Assembly: GCF_003448965.1 (NCBI RefSeq) | Contig: NZ_QRGC01000003.1 | Location: 1-64,000 of the forward strand | DNA length: 64,000 nucleotides | Origin: Oceanicella sp. SM1341 | GTDB taxonomy: Bacteria; Pseudomonadota; Alphaproteobacteria; Rhodobacterales; Rhodobacteraceae | Direction of reading: 5' to 3' | The notes under the pieces: generated by a model | The model's database searches: none | What the model was told of the DNA's origin: nothing | What the model saw: the letters and a program-made list of their open reading frames with translations, nothing else | Translations under genes and position numbers: made by a program | In this document: positions 12,137 to 21,072 of the stretch, one piece after another | How positions within the stretch are numbered: the first letter of the stretch is position 1 | Layout: every line of letters starts with the position of its first letter

Positions 12137-12943
12137 TCACCCGACCACGATCAGCCCCACAAGTGCTGCCGTGCCAACAATGATTCGCCACCAGCCGAAC
12201 ACGCCGTAACCATGCCGCGAGACGAAGCCGAGCAGGGACTTTACCACGAAAATCGCCGCGATGAGAGCCGTCACGAAGCCCACCCCGATCACCGCCAGGT
12301 CGTCGGCGGCGAGGATGTCGCGGTTCTTCATCAGGTCGTAGGCGAAGGCCCCGGCCATGGTGGGCATCGAGAGGAAGAAGGAGAATTCCGCCGCCGAGCG
12401 CTTGTCGGCCCCCAGCAGCAGCGCGCCGACGATGGTCGAGCCCGAGCGCGACACGCCGGGGATCATCGCCAGGCACTGGATGACCCCGACCCAGAAGGCG
12501 AGGCCGAGGGGAAAGTCCATCACGTCGTGGTAGCGCGGGCGCAGCGGCATGCGGTCGACCACCACCAGCACGATGCCGCCCAGGATGAGCATGATCGCGA
12601 TCAGCATGGGGGTTTCGAACAGCACCGTCTTGATGAAGTCATGCGCCAGCACGCCGATCACCACCGCGGGCAGGAAGGCGAGCAGCACCGCCACGATGAA
12701 GCGGCGCGACTTCGGGTCGCTCGGCGCCGTGGTGACGAGATGCCAGAGCTTCGCCGCGTAGACGCTGAGCACCGCCAGCACCGCGCCGAGCTGGATCAGA
12801 ACCTCGAAGGCCTTGCCGGTGCTGTTGAAGCCGAGGAAGTGCCCGGCGAGGAGGAGATGCCCGGTGGAGGACACCGGGATGAATTCGGTCAGGCCTTCGA
12901 GCACACCGAGAATGGCTGCCTGAAGGAACGTCTGGTCAGCCAT
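12137..12943 (-). CDS. uppP: Undecaprenyl-diphosphatase
   Basis: UppP (BacA) dephosphorylates undecaprenyl pyrophosphate to recycle the lipid carrier used for peptidoglycan and polysaccharide assembly. The 268-residue integral membrane protein carries the signature segments [19 protein letters not shown] near the N-terminus (about 15-33) and [19 protein letters not shown] in the middle, which include the catalytic Glu, Ser and Arg residues. Multiple hydrophobic helices span the rest. Length and motifs are standard for the family. It is on the same strand as gltD and ends 217 nt upstream of it. The NDUFA9-like gene ends 48 nt upstream of its start, so the two could share a transcript. Confidence 0.97.
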   Translation of the reverse strand: MADQTFLQAAILGVLEGLTEFIPVSSTGHLLLAGHFLGFNSTGKAFEVLIQLGAVLAVLSVYAAKLWHLVTTAPSDPKSRRFIVAVLLAFLPAVVIGVLAHDFIKTVLFETPMLIAIMLILGGIVLVVVDRMPLRPRYHDVMDFPLGLAFWVGVIQCLAMIPGVSRSGSTIVGALLLGADKRSAAEFSFFLSMPTMAGAFAYDLMKNRDILAADDLAVIGVGFVTALIAAIFVVKSLLGFVSRHGYGVFGWWRIIVGTAALVGLIVVG

Positions 12944-12991
12944 ACGCGCTCCGGGGGCAAAAAAGTCTACGTTCTGAAATCGGCCCCGGGG

Positions 12992-13990
12992 TCAGTCCTG
13001 GATACGCAGGTCCCGGGCAGAATCGGTAATCTCCGTATACTGGCCCTGCGGACGGTAGGCGTAAAGGTAGCTTTCGAGAAAGATGCCCATGGGAACCGGG
13101 GCGATGCCGAGGTCGGCGAAGCCCTTCGCGCCCTCCGAGACCACGTTGTCATGGCCGAGCTGCTTCACCTGGTCCACCGTGAGCAGGGTGTTGGAGAACA
13201 GCCCGCCGGACAGGCCCTGGAGCATGTCGAGCGCCTTCGCCTGCAGCCGGGCGAGGCCCATGGGCAGGTTGACGAGCGCGCGGCGGCGGCGGACCACCTC
13301 GAGCATGCGCTGCATCAGCTCGCGGAAGGTGGCGACCTCCGGCCCGCCGAGCTCGTAGACGCCGCCGGGGGTGGCGGGGTCGACCGCCTTCTGCGCCGCG
13401 GCGGCGACATCGTCGACATAGACCGGCTGGAACTTCGTGTCCGCGCCCACCATCGGCACCACGGGCGAAAGGCGGGCCATGCCGGCGAAGCGGTTGAAGA
13501 ACGAATCCTCCGGCCCCACCACGATGGAGGGGCGCAGGATGACCGCATCGGGGAAGACGCCGGTCACCGCGGCCTCGCCCGCCGCCTTGCTGCGGGCGTA
13601 CTCGCTGTCGGAGTTCGCGTCGGCGCCGATGGCGGAGATGTGGATCATCCGGCGCGCGCCGGCTTCCTTCGCATGGCGGGCGATGCGCCCGGCGCCCTCG
13701 GCCTGAACGGCGCCGAAGCTCTGCCGCCCGATGGCCGCGAGGATGCCCACGCAGTTGATCACCACGTCCGCCCCGGCCACGGCACGGGCCACGGAGGCGT
13801 CGTCGCGGATGTTGGCCTGCACCGGCTCCACCTGGCCCACGTTGCCGTAGGTGCGCACGAAATGCGCCTGGTTCGGGCGGCGCACCGCAACGCGCACCCG
13901 CCAGCCGTCACGCGCGAGGCGCCGGGTGATGTAGCGGCCGACGAAGCCGGAACCGCCGAAGATGGTGACGAGGGGGACAGTTCTGGTCAT
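12992..13990 (-). CDS. Complex I NDUFA9 subunit family protein / NAD(P)-binding epimerase-like
   Basis: This 332-residue protein is an atypical short-chain dehydrogenase with the N-terminal nucleotide motif GGSGFVGRY (about 10-18). It closely resembles the alphaproteobacterial counterparts of the mitochondrial complex I accessory subunit NDUFA9. Conserved stretches include ADVVINCVGIL, MIHISAIGADANSDSEYARSK and ILRPSIVVGPEDSFFNRF. The C-terminal half is helical and typical of the family. A catalytic role is uncertain because family members can be structural or act as NAD(P)H sensors. ATG 13990 is chosen because GGAGAG lies seven bases upstream; an ATG at 14002 has no such site. Confidence 0.85.
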   Translation of the reverse strand: MTRTVPLVTIFGGSGFVGRYITRRLARDGWRVRVAVRRPNQAHFVRTYGNVGQVEPVQANIRDDASVARAVAGADVVINCVGILAAIGRQSFGAVQAEGAGRIARHAKEAGARRMIHISAIGADANSDSEYARSKAAGEAAVTGVFPDAVILRPSIVVGPEDSFFNRFAGMARLSPVVPMVGADTKFQPVYVDDVAAAAQKAVDPATPGGVYELGGPEVATFRELMQRMLEVVRRRRALVNLPMGLARLQAKALDMLQGLSGGLFSNTLLTVDQVKQLGHDNVVSEGAKGFADLGIAPVPMGIFLESYLYAYRPQGQYTEITDSARDLRIQD

Positions 13991-14178
13991 GGGTCTCTCC
14001 ATGCTTGTCCCCCGCAGGCAAGGGGGATCTGGCTCAACCGGGCTTAGCGCAAGGCGGGGGCCCGTTCAATATTCCTTTGCCGCGGCACGCCCGCGCCGCC
14101 CCGGCTTTGCCCAGCGCGGGCAACGGCTTGCGCCGCACCCCCCTCCCCGCCCGGGGGCGGAGAGGGAGGCCCGGCCCC

Positions 14179-14838
14179 TCAGGCGCCGGGCTGCTTCGTC
14201 TTGCGCAGATAGGGCAGAACCGTTTCGAATTCGCCAAAGCGCTCGCGCGCCTCCTCGTCGGACACGGCGGGGGTGATGATCACGTCCTCGCCCTGCTTCC
14301 ACTGTGCCGGTGTCGCCACCTTGTGCTGCGCGGTGAGGCGGATCGAATCGAGCGCGCGCAGGATCTCGTCGAAATTGCGGCCCGTGGTCATCGGGTAGGT
14401 GAGGGTGAGCTTCACCTTCTTGTCCGGCCCGATCACGAAGACCGAGCGCACGGTGGCATTGTCGGCGGCCGTGCGCCCCGACGCATCGCCGGCCTCGGAG
14501 GCGGGCAGCATGTCGAAGAGCTTGGCCACCTTCAGCTCCGGGTCGCCGATCATCGGGTAGTCCACCGCGTGGCCGGTGGCCGCCTCGATATCGGCCTTCC
14601 AGACACGGTGGCTCTCCACCGGGTCGACCGAGATGCCGATGATCTGCGCCTCGCGCCTGGCGAACTCCTCGCGCAGCCCGGCCATGTAGCCCAGCTCGGT
14701 GGTGCACACCGGGGTGAAATCCTTCGGGTGGCTGAACAGCACCGCGTAGCCGTCGCCGATCCACTCGTGGAAGCGGATCTCGCCGGCGGTGGAGTCGGCG
14801 GTGAAATCGGGGGCGGTATCGTTGATTCTGAGGCTCAT
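14179..14838 (-). CDS. 1-Cys peroxiredoxin (Prx6-like)
   Basis: This 219-residue thiol peroxidase reduces hydrogen peroxide and organic hydroperoxides. The peroxidatic Cys45 lies in HPKDFTPVCTTELG, which is the Prx6-type context. The extended C-terminal domain (PYLRKTKQPGA end) and the length of about 220 fit the 1-Cys group. No resolving cysteine was recognised. The in-frame extension to 14946 has poor composition, and ATG 14838 has a GGAGAG ribosome-binding site. It is divergent from tRNA-Leu, with 146 bp between them. Confidence 0.93.
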   Translation of the reverse strand: MSLRINDTAPDFTADSTAGEIRFHEWIGDGYAVLFSHPKDFTPVCTTELGYMAGLREEFARREAQIIGISVDPVESHRVWKADIEAATGHAVDYPMIGDPELKVAKLFDMLPASEAGDASGRTAADNATVRSVFVIGPDKKVKLTLTYPMTTGRNFDEILRALDSIRLTAQHKVATPAQWKQGEDVIITPAVSDEEARERFGEFETVLPYLRKTKQPGA

Positions 14839-14939
14839 TCGCGCTCTCCTCGGTCTGTCGGGCCAGCCCGGCCCGCGGGCAAACCCTAGTCCCGGCAGGC
14901 ATGCCGGACAAGCCGCCGGAAAAAGGTGAAAAAGGGCCG

Positions 14940-14968
14940 TTGACAACCCCCCCGCCCCCCTTTAGATA
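14940..14968 (+). promoter_or_regulatory. Sigma70-type promoter for tRNA-Leu
   Basis: A perfect -35 TTGACA (14940-14945), a 17-bp spacer rich in C, and the -10 TAGATA (14963-14968) lie 16 bp before the tRNA. This is the clearest housekeeping promoter in the window and should also drive the RNase D gene. Confidence 0.85.
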
Positions 14969-14984
14969 CCCCGCCACGACACCT

Positions 14985-15071
<87 letters not shown>

Positions 15072-15072
15072 A

Positions 15073-15104
15073 CTCTCTCGCCGCATCGCGACGGCGAAGG
15101 AGAG
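15073..15104 (+). promoter_or_regulatory. Leader hairpin covering the RNase D ribosome-binding site
   Basis: CTCTC and TCGCCG (15073-15083) can pair with CGGCGA and GAGAG (15092-15104) with a small bulge and an 8-nt loop. The right arm contains the GGAGAGG ribosome-binding site of the RNase D gene (start 15112). The hairpin begins two bases after the tRNA CCA end. Confidence 0.5.
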
Positions 15105-15111
15105 GGGTAAA

Positions 15112-15723
15112 ATGTCAGTTACTCTCTACCAGGGTGACATTCCCGACGACCTGGACCTCGGTCCGGTCGTGGCGATCGATACCGAGACGATGGGCCTCGT
15201 GCCCGGCCGCGACAGGCTCTGCCTGGTCCAGCTCTCCTCCGGAGACGGCAACGCGCATCTCGTCCAGGTCGCCCGCGGGCAGACCGATGCCCCGAACCTC
15301 ACCCGCATGCTGGCCAACCCCGAGCAGCTCAAGCTGTTCCACTTCGGCCGATTCGACATCGCCATGCTGGAGCGCGCCTTCGGCGTGCGCGCGGGACCGG
15401 TGTACTGCACGAAGATCGCCTCGAAGCTGGTTCGCACCTATACTGACCGGCACGGGCTGAAGAATCTCACCCAGGAGCTGCTCGGGGTGGACATCTCCAA
15501 GGCCCAGCAGTCGAGCGACTGGGGCGCCGAGGAGCTCACCCGGGCCCAGCTCGACTATGCCGCGTCGGACGTGCTCTACCTGCACCGCCTGCGCGACGCC
15601 CTCGACATCCGGCTGGCGCGCGAAGGCCGGACCGGGCTGGCCCAGGCCGCATTCGGGTTCCTGCCTGCAAGGGCGGCGCTCGACCTCGCGGGCTGGGCGG
15701 AGTCCGACATCTTCGCGCATTGA
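15112..15723 (+). CDS. Ribonuclease D family 3'-5' exonuclease (short form)
   Basis: This 203-residue DEDDy exonuclease resembles RNase D, which trims tRNA 3' trailers. The metal-binding motifs are Exo I VAIDTETMGL (Asp23, Glu25), Exo II FHFGRFDIAML, and Exo III with Tyr and Asp in LDYAASDVLYLHRL. It has no HRDC domains, which full-length RNase D (about 375 residues) carries, so it is the short alphaproteobacterial form. The ATG at 15112 follows GGAGAGG. It lies 40 nt downstream of tRNA-Leu with no promoter between, so it is likely co-transcribed with a possible substrate. kdsD follows 16 nt later. Confidence 0.9.
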   Translation: MSVTLYQGDIPDDLDLGPVVAIDTETMGLVPGRDRLCLVQLSSGDGNAHLVQVARGQTDAPNLTRMLANPEQLKLFHFGRFDIAMLERAFGVRAGPVYCTKIASKLVRTYTDRHGLKNLTQELLGVDISKAQQSSDWGAEELTRAQLDYAASDVLYLHRLRDALDIRLAREGRTGLAQAAFGFLPARAALDLAGWAESDIFAH

Positions 15724-15739
15724 AGAAGTGAGGCCCGCA

Positions 15740-16741
15740 GTGGACCAGCAGACCCTTCCCAAGGCCCCGGGCAAGCCCGGCCGGCTCGACACCGCCGGGC
15801 TGATGGCCGCCGGGCGCCGCGTGCTCACGCTCGAGGGCGAGGCCCTCACCCGCTTCGCCGGCACGCTCGACACGAGCTTCGCCGAGGCGGTGGGCCTGAT
15901 GCTGGGCGCCCGCGGCCGGGTGATCGTGAGCGGCATGGGCAAGTCGGGCCACGTGGCGCGCAAGATCGCCGCCACCCTCGCCTCCACCGGCACGCCCTCG
16001 CAGTTCGTCCACCCGGCGGAGGCCAGCCACGGCGACCTCGGCATGGTCACCCGCTCCGACGTGGTGCTGCTGCTGTCGAACTCGGGCGAGACCACCGAGC
16101 TCGCCGATCTCATCGAGCATACCCGCCGCTTCCACATCCCGCTCATCGGGGTGGCGAGCCGGCCGGAGAGCACCCTGCTGCGCGCCGCCGACGTGGCCCT
16201 GCACCTGCCGCGCGCCGACGAGGCCTGCCCCAACGGCCTCGCCCCCACCACCTCCACCACCCTCACCATGGCACTGGGCGACGCGCTGGCCGTGGCGCTG
16301 ATGGAGACGCGGGACTTCCGCTCGGAGCATTTCCACGTGTTCCACCCCGCCGGCCGGCTGGGCCAGCAGCTGGTGCGCGTCTCCAGCCTGATGCACTCGG
16401 GCGAGGAACTGCCCATCGTCACCCCCGACATGCCGATGTCCGAGGCGCTGATCGTGATGACGCAGAAGGGCTTCGGCGCGCTCGGCGTGGTCTCCGAGGG
16501 CCGGCTCGCGGGCGTGATCACCGATGGTGACCTGCGGCGCAACATGGCCGGGCTGCTCGAGCGGCGCACCGGCGACGTGATGAACCTCAGCCCCACCACC
16601 ATCAGCCCGGAGAGCTTCGCCGCCGAGGCGATGGGCATCATGAACGCGCGCTCCATCACCACGCTCTTCGTGGTGGGCGACGACCGCGCGCCCATCGGCA
16701 TCCTGCACGTGCACGACTGCCTGCGCGCCGGGCTGGGCTGA
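15740..16741 (+). CDS. kdsD: Arabinose-5-phosphate isomerase (KpsF/GutQ family)
   Basis: KdsD interconverts ribulose-5-phosphate and arabinose-5-phosphate, the first step toward Kdo for lipopolysaccharide. The 333-residue protein has a sugar isomerase (SIS) domain with VIVSGMGKSGHVARKIAATL and LLLSNSGETTEL, then PNGLAPTTSTT, which is characteristic of the KpsF/GutQ group. Two CBS repeats follow (ITDGDLRRNMAGL and the C-terminal GILHVHDCLRAGLG). The GTG at 15740 is chosen for its upstream GAGG; a GTG at 15728 is also possible. It leads the conserved alphaproteobacterial lpt/rpoN run, and kdsB acts later in the same pathway. Confidence 0.93.
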   Translation: MDQQTLPKAPGKPGRLDTAGLMAAGRRVLTLEGEALTRFAGTLDTSFAEAVGLMLGARGRVIVSGMGKSGHVARKIAATLASTGTPSQFVHPAEASHGDLGMVTRSDVVLLLSNSGETTELADLIEHTRRFHIPLIGVASRPESTLLRAADVALHLPRADEACPNGLAPTTSTTLTMALGDALAVALMETRDFRSEHFHVFHPAGRLGQQLVRVSSLMHSGEELPIVTPDMPMSEALIVMTQKGFGALGVVSEGRLAGVITDGDLRRNMAGLLERRTGDVMNLSPTTISPESFAAEAMGIMNARSITTLFVVGDDRAPIGILHVHDCLRAGLG

Positions 16742-16744
16742 GGC

Positions 16745-17395
16745 ATGGCGCGGCGGCGGCTGGGAAAATACTCGCGGACGGTCCGGTTCCTGCGCATCGG
16801 GCTGCCGCTGCTCGCCATCGCGATGATGAGCTCGGTCTTCCTGATCCAGGAGGATGATTTCGTGGGCGGAATCGAGTTTTCCGCCTCCGACATCCAGGCG
16901 CTCGGCGAAGGCCTGCGCCTCACCAACCCGAATTTCTCCGGCACAACCGACGCGGGCGAGCCCTACATGGTGCGCGCCGAATGGGCCCAGCCCGACAGCC
17001 CGGACCCCGAGAAGATCACCCTCCACGGCCTCTCCGCCGTCATCGACACCCGGGATGGCCGCAAGATCACCCTTTCGGCCACCGATGGCGAGATGCGCCC
17101 CGATGATCAGCGCGTGTCATTGACGGGAGAGGTGGAAATGACCACATCGGACGGATATGTGGCGAAAACGGGACATGCGGAGGCCGACATCCGCAGGCGT
17201 CTCGTGCGTGCGCCCGGTGCCGTTTCCGCCGAGGGGCCCATGGGCTCGATCGAGGCCGGAAGCATGGAGATCACCCGCCCCGGAGCCGAGGGGGAGGAAG
17301 AGCCCGCCTCCGGCAACGAGGTGGTTTTGTTTGGAAACGGTGTCCGGGTCGTATACCGTCCGGAACAACAGAAAACTCCGTCGGACAAGGAGTGA
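16745..17395 (+). CDS. lptC: LPS export protein LptC
   Basis: LptC is the single-pass inner-membrane subunit that receives LPS from the LptBFG transporter and hands it to LptA. The 216-residue product has a basic N-terminus and one membrane helix (about residues 18-34). The periplasmic part consists of short beta strands (VRAEWAQPD, ITLHGLSAVIDTRDGRKITLSATDGEM, VSLTGEVEMTTSDGYV) typical of the LptC/OstA jellyroll. It starts 3 nt after kdsD and its stop lies 11 nt before the lptA ATG. The sequence is typical of the family, which is poorly conserved, so the assignment leans on structure-like strands plus location. Confidence 0.9.
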   Translation: MARRRLGKYSRTVRFLRIGLPLLAIAMMSSVFLIQEDDFVGGIEFSASDIQALGEGLRLTNPNFSGTTDAGEPYMVRAEWAQPDSPDPEKITLHGLSAVIDTRDGRKITLSATDGEMRPDDQRVSLTGEVEMTTSDGYVAKTGHAEADIRRRLVRAPGAVSAEGPMGSIEAGSMEITRPGAEGEEEPASGNEVVLFGNGVRVVYRPEQQKTPSDKE

Positions 17396-17406
17396 GGGAA
17401 GTGATT

Positions 17407-17994
17407 ATGCCCGCTTTTCGCCAGGTGACGTTCATGGCCGCAGCACTTGCGGCCGGGCTTCTCGCCCAGGGCGCCGCCGCCCAGCAGTCCGGCGACGCGG
17501 CCCCCGCCCCGACGGAGCAATCCTCCGGCGGCAGCCCGGTGGGCGGGCCCGATTCGCCCTTCGGCTCGTTCAAGCATGATTCGACCCTGCCCATCGAGAT
17601 CACCTCCGAGAGCCTCTCGGTGAACCAGGGCACCAGGGTCGCCACCTTCAAGGGCGAAGTCGTCGCCGGCCAGGGCACCATGCGCCTCACCGCGCAGCAG
17701 ATGGAAATCTTCTACGACGGCACGCCCCAGTCCGGCACCGGCTCCGAGACCGGCTCCATCCGGCTGATGCGGGCGGAGGGGGACGTGTTCCTCTCCAACG
17801 GCGCGGAGGCCGCGAAGGGCAGTACCGCGGAATACGACGTCTCCAAGGGGGTGATCACCCTCGCCGGCGGCGTCGTGCTCACCCAGGGAGACAACGCGAT
17901 CAGCGGCGAGAGCCTGTGGATCGACCTGAACTCCGGCGTGGGCGAGATCAAGGGCCGGGTGAAGACCGTCTTCCAGCCCGGCTCGCAGAACTGA
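17407..17994 (+). CDS. lptA: LPS transport periplasmic protein LptA (OstA)
   Basis: LptA forms the periplasmic bridge carrying LPS from LptC to LptD. The 195-residue protein starts with a signal peptide (VTFMAAALAAGLLAQGAAA) cleaved near AAAQQ. It then has an OstA-type beta-jellyroll with LPIEITSESLSVNQGTRVATF, the GTMRLTAQQMEIFYDG strand and GVVLTQGDNAISGESLWIDL. ATG 17407 follows GAGGGAA, and an earlier GTG at 17392 overlaps the lptC stop. It is followed by lptB after 23 nt. Confidence 0.93.
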   Translation: MPAFRQVTFMAAALAAGLLAQGAAAQQSGDAAPAPTEQSSGGSPVGGPDSPFGSFKHDSTLPIEITSESLSVNQGTRVATFKGEVVAGQGTMRLTAQQMEIFYDGTPQSGTGSETGSIRLMRAEGDVFLSNGAEAAKGSTAEYDVSKGVITLAGGVVLTQGDNAISGESLWIDLNSGVGEIKGRVKTVFQPGSQN

Positions 17995-18017
17995 AGCCGC
18001 CTGCGAGGCAGATACGC

Positions 18018-18794
18018 ATGGACCAGACCACCCTCGAAAAGCCGGGCCCCAGGCTCGAGCTCGCCAGCGAGTCCTCCGGGCTGCGCGCGGTGGGCATCGG
18101 CAAGACCTACCGCCGGCGCCCGGTGCTGCGCGACGTGAGCCTGAGCCTGCAGCGCGGCGAGGTGGTGGGCCTGCTCGGCCCCAACGGTGCCGGCAAGACC
18201 ACCTGCTTCTACGCCATCACCGGGCTGGTGACCCCCGAGGCCGGCACCATCACGGTGGACGGCCAGGATGTCACCATGCTGCCGATGTACCGCCGCGCCC
18301 AGCGCGGGCTGGGCTACCTGCCCCAGGAGGCCTCGATCTTCCGCGGCCTCACGGTGGAGGAAAACATCAACGCCGTGCTGGAGATGACCGAGCGCGACAG
18401 GGGCCGGCGGAAGAATCAGCTCGACGAGCTGCTCACCGAATTCGCCATCACCCACCTGCGCCGCACCCCGGCCTCCGCCCTCTCGGGCGGTGAGCGCCGG
18501 CGCGTGGAGATCGCGCGCTGCCTCGCCGGCCGGCCCTCCTACATCCTGCTCGACGAACCATTCGCCGGAGTGGACCCGATCGCGGTGGGCGACATCCGCG
18601 AACTTGTCTCGCATTTGAAGCACCGCGGAATTGGGGTCTTGATTACCGATCACAATGTGCGGGAAACTCTCGGGATTATCGACCGGGCATACATCTTGCA
18701 TGGTGGCACCGTGCTGATGAGCGGCTCGCCCCGCGAAGTTGTCGACGACAGCAACGTGCGGCGGGTATATCTGGGCGAGAGTTTCCGCTTCTGA
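18018..18794 (+). CDS. lptB: LPS export ABC transporter ATP-binding protein LptB
   Basis: LptB is the ATPase that powers extraction of LPS from the inner membrane. The 258-residue protein has Walker A GPNGAGKTT (54-62), LSGGERRRVEIARCLA as signature, Walker B YILLDEPFAGVDP and the H-loop ITDHNVRETL. GYLPQEASIFRGLTVEENI is typical of LptB and distinguishes it from branched-chain amino acid ATPases. It has a short N-terminal extension of about 20 residues compared with E. coli. lptF and lptG are not in the window. rpoN starts 43 nt later. Confidence 0.97.
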   Translation: MDQTTLEKPGPRLELASESSGLRAVGIGKTYRRRPVLRDVSLSLQRGEVVGLLGPNGAGKTTCFYAITGLVTPEAGTITVDGQDVTMLPMYRRAQRGLGYLPQEASIFRGLTVEENINAVLEMTERDRGRRKNQLDELLTEFAITHLRRTPASALSGGERRRVEIARCLAGRPSYILLDEPFAGVDPIAVGDIRELVSHLKHRGIGVLITDHNVRETLGIIDRAYILHGGTVLMSGSPREVVDDSNVRRVYLGESFRF

Positions 18795-18837
18795 GCCGGG
18801 CCCCCGCCCGCGCGGAAGCGCAGGCGAAGGGGGGACG

Positions 18838-20310
18838 ATGGGCCTCGGGCAGAGACTGGAACTGCGTCAGACGACACAGCTGGTCATGACGCCTCAGCTG
18901 CAGCAGGCCATCCGGCTGCTGCAGATGTCCAGCATCGACCTCGGCGCCTTCGTGGCCGAGGAGGTCGAGAAGAACCCCATCCTCGAAATGGACAGCGCCG
19001 AGGGCAGTGCCCCGGCAAGCGCCGAAGCCCCCGAACCCCGCCTCGAGGACCGGCTGCGTGACGCAGCCCCCGGCCAGGCCGAGGCCGATCTCGATACAAC
19101 CCGCGAGTCCCTCTACGACGAGGCGGTGGCCGACGGCCAGGCCGCCTGGACCCGCAGCGCCGGGGCCGGCGGGGGCGGCGCGAGCTTCTCCGACGGCTCC
19201 GAGCCCGGCGACACGCTCTCCGGCACCCCCACCCTGCGTGACCATCTCGCCGCCCAGATCCGCCTCGCCCCCGGCGGGGCGGAGCGGCGGGCGGTGGCGC
19301 TGTTCCTCGTCGACGAGCTCGACGAGGCCGGCTACCTCGCCCGCCCCCTGCCCGAGATCAGCGACCAGCTCGGCGCGGGCGAGGCGCTGGTGGCGGAGGC
19401 CCTCGCCCTGCTGCAGGCCTGCGAGCCGGTGGGCGTGGGCGCCCGCAGCCTCGCCGAATGCCTCGCCCTGCAGCTGCGCGAGCGCGACCGGCTCGACCCC
19501 GCGATGCAGGCGGTTCTGGAGAACCTCGAGCTGCTCGCCGCCGGCAAGTTCGCCCGGCTGGCCGAGATCGCCGGGCTCGAGCCCGAGGACCTGCCGGAGA
19601 TCATCGCCGAGATCCGCGCGCTCGACCCCCGGCCCGGCCACGCCTTCGGCCATCTCGACGTGCAGACCGTGGTGGCCGATGTCTTCGTGCGCCGCAACGG
19701 GCTGGGCGCCTGGGCGGTGGAGCTCAACTCCGACGCCCTGCCCCGGGTGCTGGTGAACAACACCTACGCCGCCCGGGTGGCCGCCAGCGGCGCCGAGGCC
19801 ACCGCCTTCATCTCCGAGTGCCGCTCCTCCGCCTCCTGGCTGGTGAAGACGCTCGAGAGCCGGGCGCGCACCATCCTCAAGGTCGCCACCGAGATCACCC
19901 GCCACCAGGAAGCCTTCTTCGACATCGGCGTGGCCGGCCTGCGCCCGCTCACCCTGCGCGAGGTGGCCGAGGCGGTGGGCATGCACGAATCCACCATCTC
20001 CCGCGTGACGTCGGGTAAATATCTCTCATGTGAACGCGGCCTGTTCGAATTGCGCTATTTCTTCTCCCAGGGGCTCGCGTCCAGCGATGGCGGCGCGGCC
20101 CTCTCCGCCACCGCCATCCGGGAGCGTATCCGCCGGATGATCGAGCAGGAGGACCCCGCACGGATCCTGTCCGACGACACGCTCGTCGACCTGCTGCAGA
20201 AGGATGGCGTCGATATTGCGCGGCGCACCGTCGCGAAATATCGTGAAGGACTGAACATCCCGTCGTCGGTGAAACGACGACGGCTGAAAGCGGGGCTCAT
20301 CGCAAGATGA
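18838..20310 (+). CDS. rpoN: RNA polymerase sigma-54 factor
   Basis: RpoN directs transcription of nitrogen and other genes from -24/-12 promoters under AAA+ activators. The 490-residue product has the activator-interacting region I (LRQTTQLVMTPQLQQAIRLL), an acidic Ala-rich region II (about 50-110), the core-binding domain, the HTH segment LTLREVAEAVGMHESTISRV and the RpoN box ARRTVAKYRE (461-470). ATG 18838 is preceded by AAGGGGGGA. It lies downstream of lptB, as in many alphaproteobacteria. hpf and ptsN follow and are functionally linked. Confidence 0.98.
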   Translation: MGLGQRLELRQTTQLVMTPQLQQAIRLLQMSSIDLGAFVAEEVEKNPILEMDSAEGSAPASAEAPEPRLEDRLRDAAPGQAEADLDTTRESLYDEAVADGQAAWTRSAGAGGGGASFSDGSEPGDTLSGTPTLRDHLAAQIRLAPGGAERRAVALFLVDELDEAGYLARPLPEISDQLGAGEALVAEALALLQACEPVGVGARSLAECLALQLRERDRLDPAMQAVLENLELLAAGKFARLAEIAGLEPEDLPEIIAEIRALDPRPGHAFGHLDVQTVVADVFVRRNGLGAWAVELNSDALPRVLVNNTYAARVAASGAEATAFISECRSSASWLVKTLESRARTILKVATEITRHQEAFFDIGVAGLRPLTLREVAEAVGMHESTISRVTSGKYLSCERGLFELRYFFSQGLASSDGGAALSATAIRERIRRMIEQEDPARILSDDTLVDLLQKDGVDIARRTVAKYREGLNIPSSVKRRRLKAGLIAR

Positions 20311-20351
20311 TCCCGTGTGCGGCGCTTCGGAGAGCCACTCCGTGGTTGCGG

Positions 20352-20380
20352 TTGACTCTCGGGGGGGCTGTCCTTAGGTT
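20352..20380 (+). promoter_or_regulatory. Candidate promoter for hpf-ptsN
   Basis: TTGACT (20352-20357), a 17-bp spacer and TAGGTT (20375-20380) lie between rpoN and hpf. The -35 is good and the -10 is weak. Confidence 0.4.
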
Positions 20381-20451
20381 CCGCGCGCCGCGTGGGACCG
20401 CCACTCCGGCACCGGGGCATTCCCCGGACGCCGGTCAAGAAGGGAGAGATC

Positions 20452-21033
20452 ATGCGCATTCAGATCCATGGGAAACAGCTCGACGTGGGCGACGCCCTGC
20501 GAACGCATGTCGAGGAAAACCTCACCGAGGCGGTGTCCAAGTACGCCGAGCGCCCGGTGGAGGCGGTTGTGACCTTCTCGCGTGATCGACACGAGTTCGT
20601 CTGCGACGCATCGGTGCACATCTCCACCGGTCTCACCTCGCAGGCCAAGAACCGGGCGACCGACATCTACGCCGCCTTCGATGGCTGCACCGACCGGATG
20701 GAGAAGCAGCTGCGCCGCTACAAGCGCCGGCTGAAGAACCACCACCCGGAGCGCAACGGCGATGCCCTGCCCGCGCTCGACGCCGCCTACAGCGTGCTGG
20801 CCGGCGGAGACGACGAGGGCGAGGAGCCCGATACCCTCCAGCCGATCATCGTGGCGGAGACGAAGACAACCATCCGCTCGCTCTCCGTGGGCGAAGCCGT
20901 TATGCAGATGGAAATCACGGATGCGCCGATGCTGGTGTTCCGCAACCACAAGCATGGCGGCGTGAACGTCGTCTACCGCCGCGATGACGGCAATATCGGC
21001 TGGATCGACCCCAGGAACCTGCCGACCGTCTGA
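20452..21033 (+). CDS. hpf: Ribosome hibernation promoting factor, long form
   Basis: HPF binds the 30S decoding region of idle ribosomes and the long form dimerises them. The 193-residue product starts with MRIQIHGKQLDVGDALRTHV, has an N-terminal RaiA-like domain (to about residue 105) with basic KNRATDIYAAFDGCTDRMEKQLRRYKRR-type helices, an acidic linker (GDDEGEEPD), and the C-terminal dimerisation domain (MQMEITDAPMLVFRNHK and GNIGWIDPR). ATG 20452 follows AGGGAGAG. Placement between rpoN and ptsN is conserved in proteobacteria. Confidence 0.95.
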   Translation: MRIQIHGKQLDVGDALRTHVEENLTEAVSKYAERPVEAVVTFSRDRHEFVCDASVHISTGLTSQAKNRATDIYAAFDGCTDRMEKQLRRYKRRLKNHHPERNGDALPALDAAYSVLAGGDDEGEEPDTLQPIIVAETKTTIRSLSVGEAVMQMEITDAPMLVFRNHKHGGVNVVYRRDDGNIGWIDPRNLPTV

Positions 21034-21072
21034 CCCCGCGCAAAGCGCCGGGCCGAAGCAAACGGAGCCGAC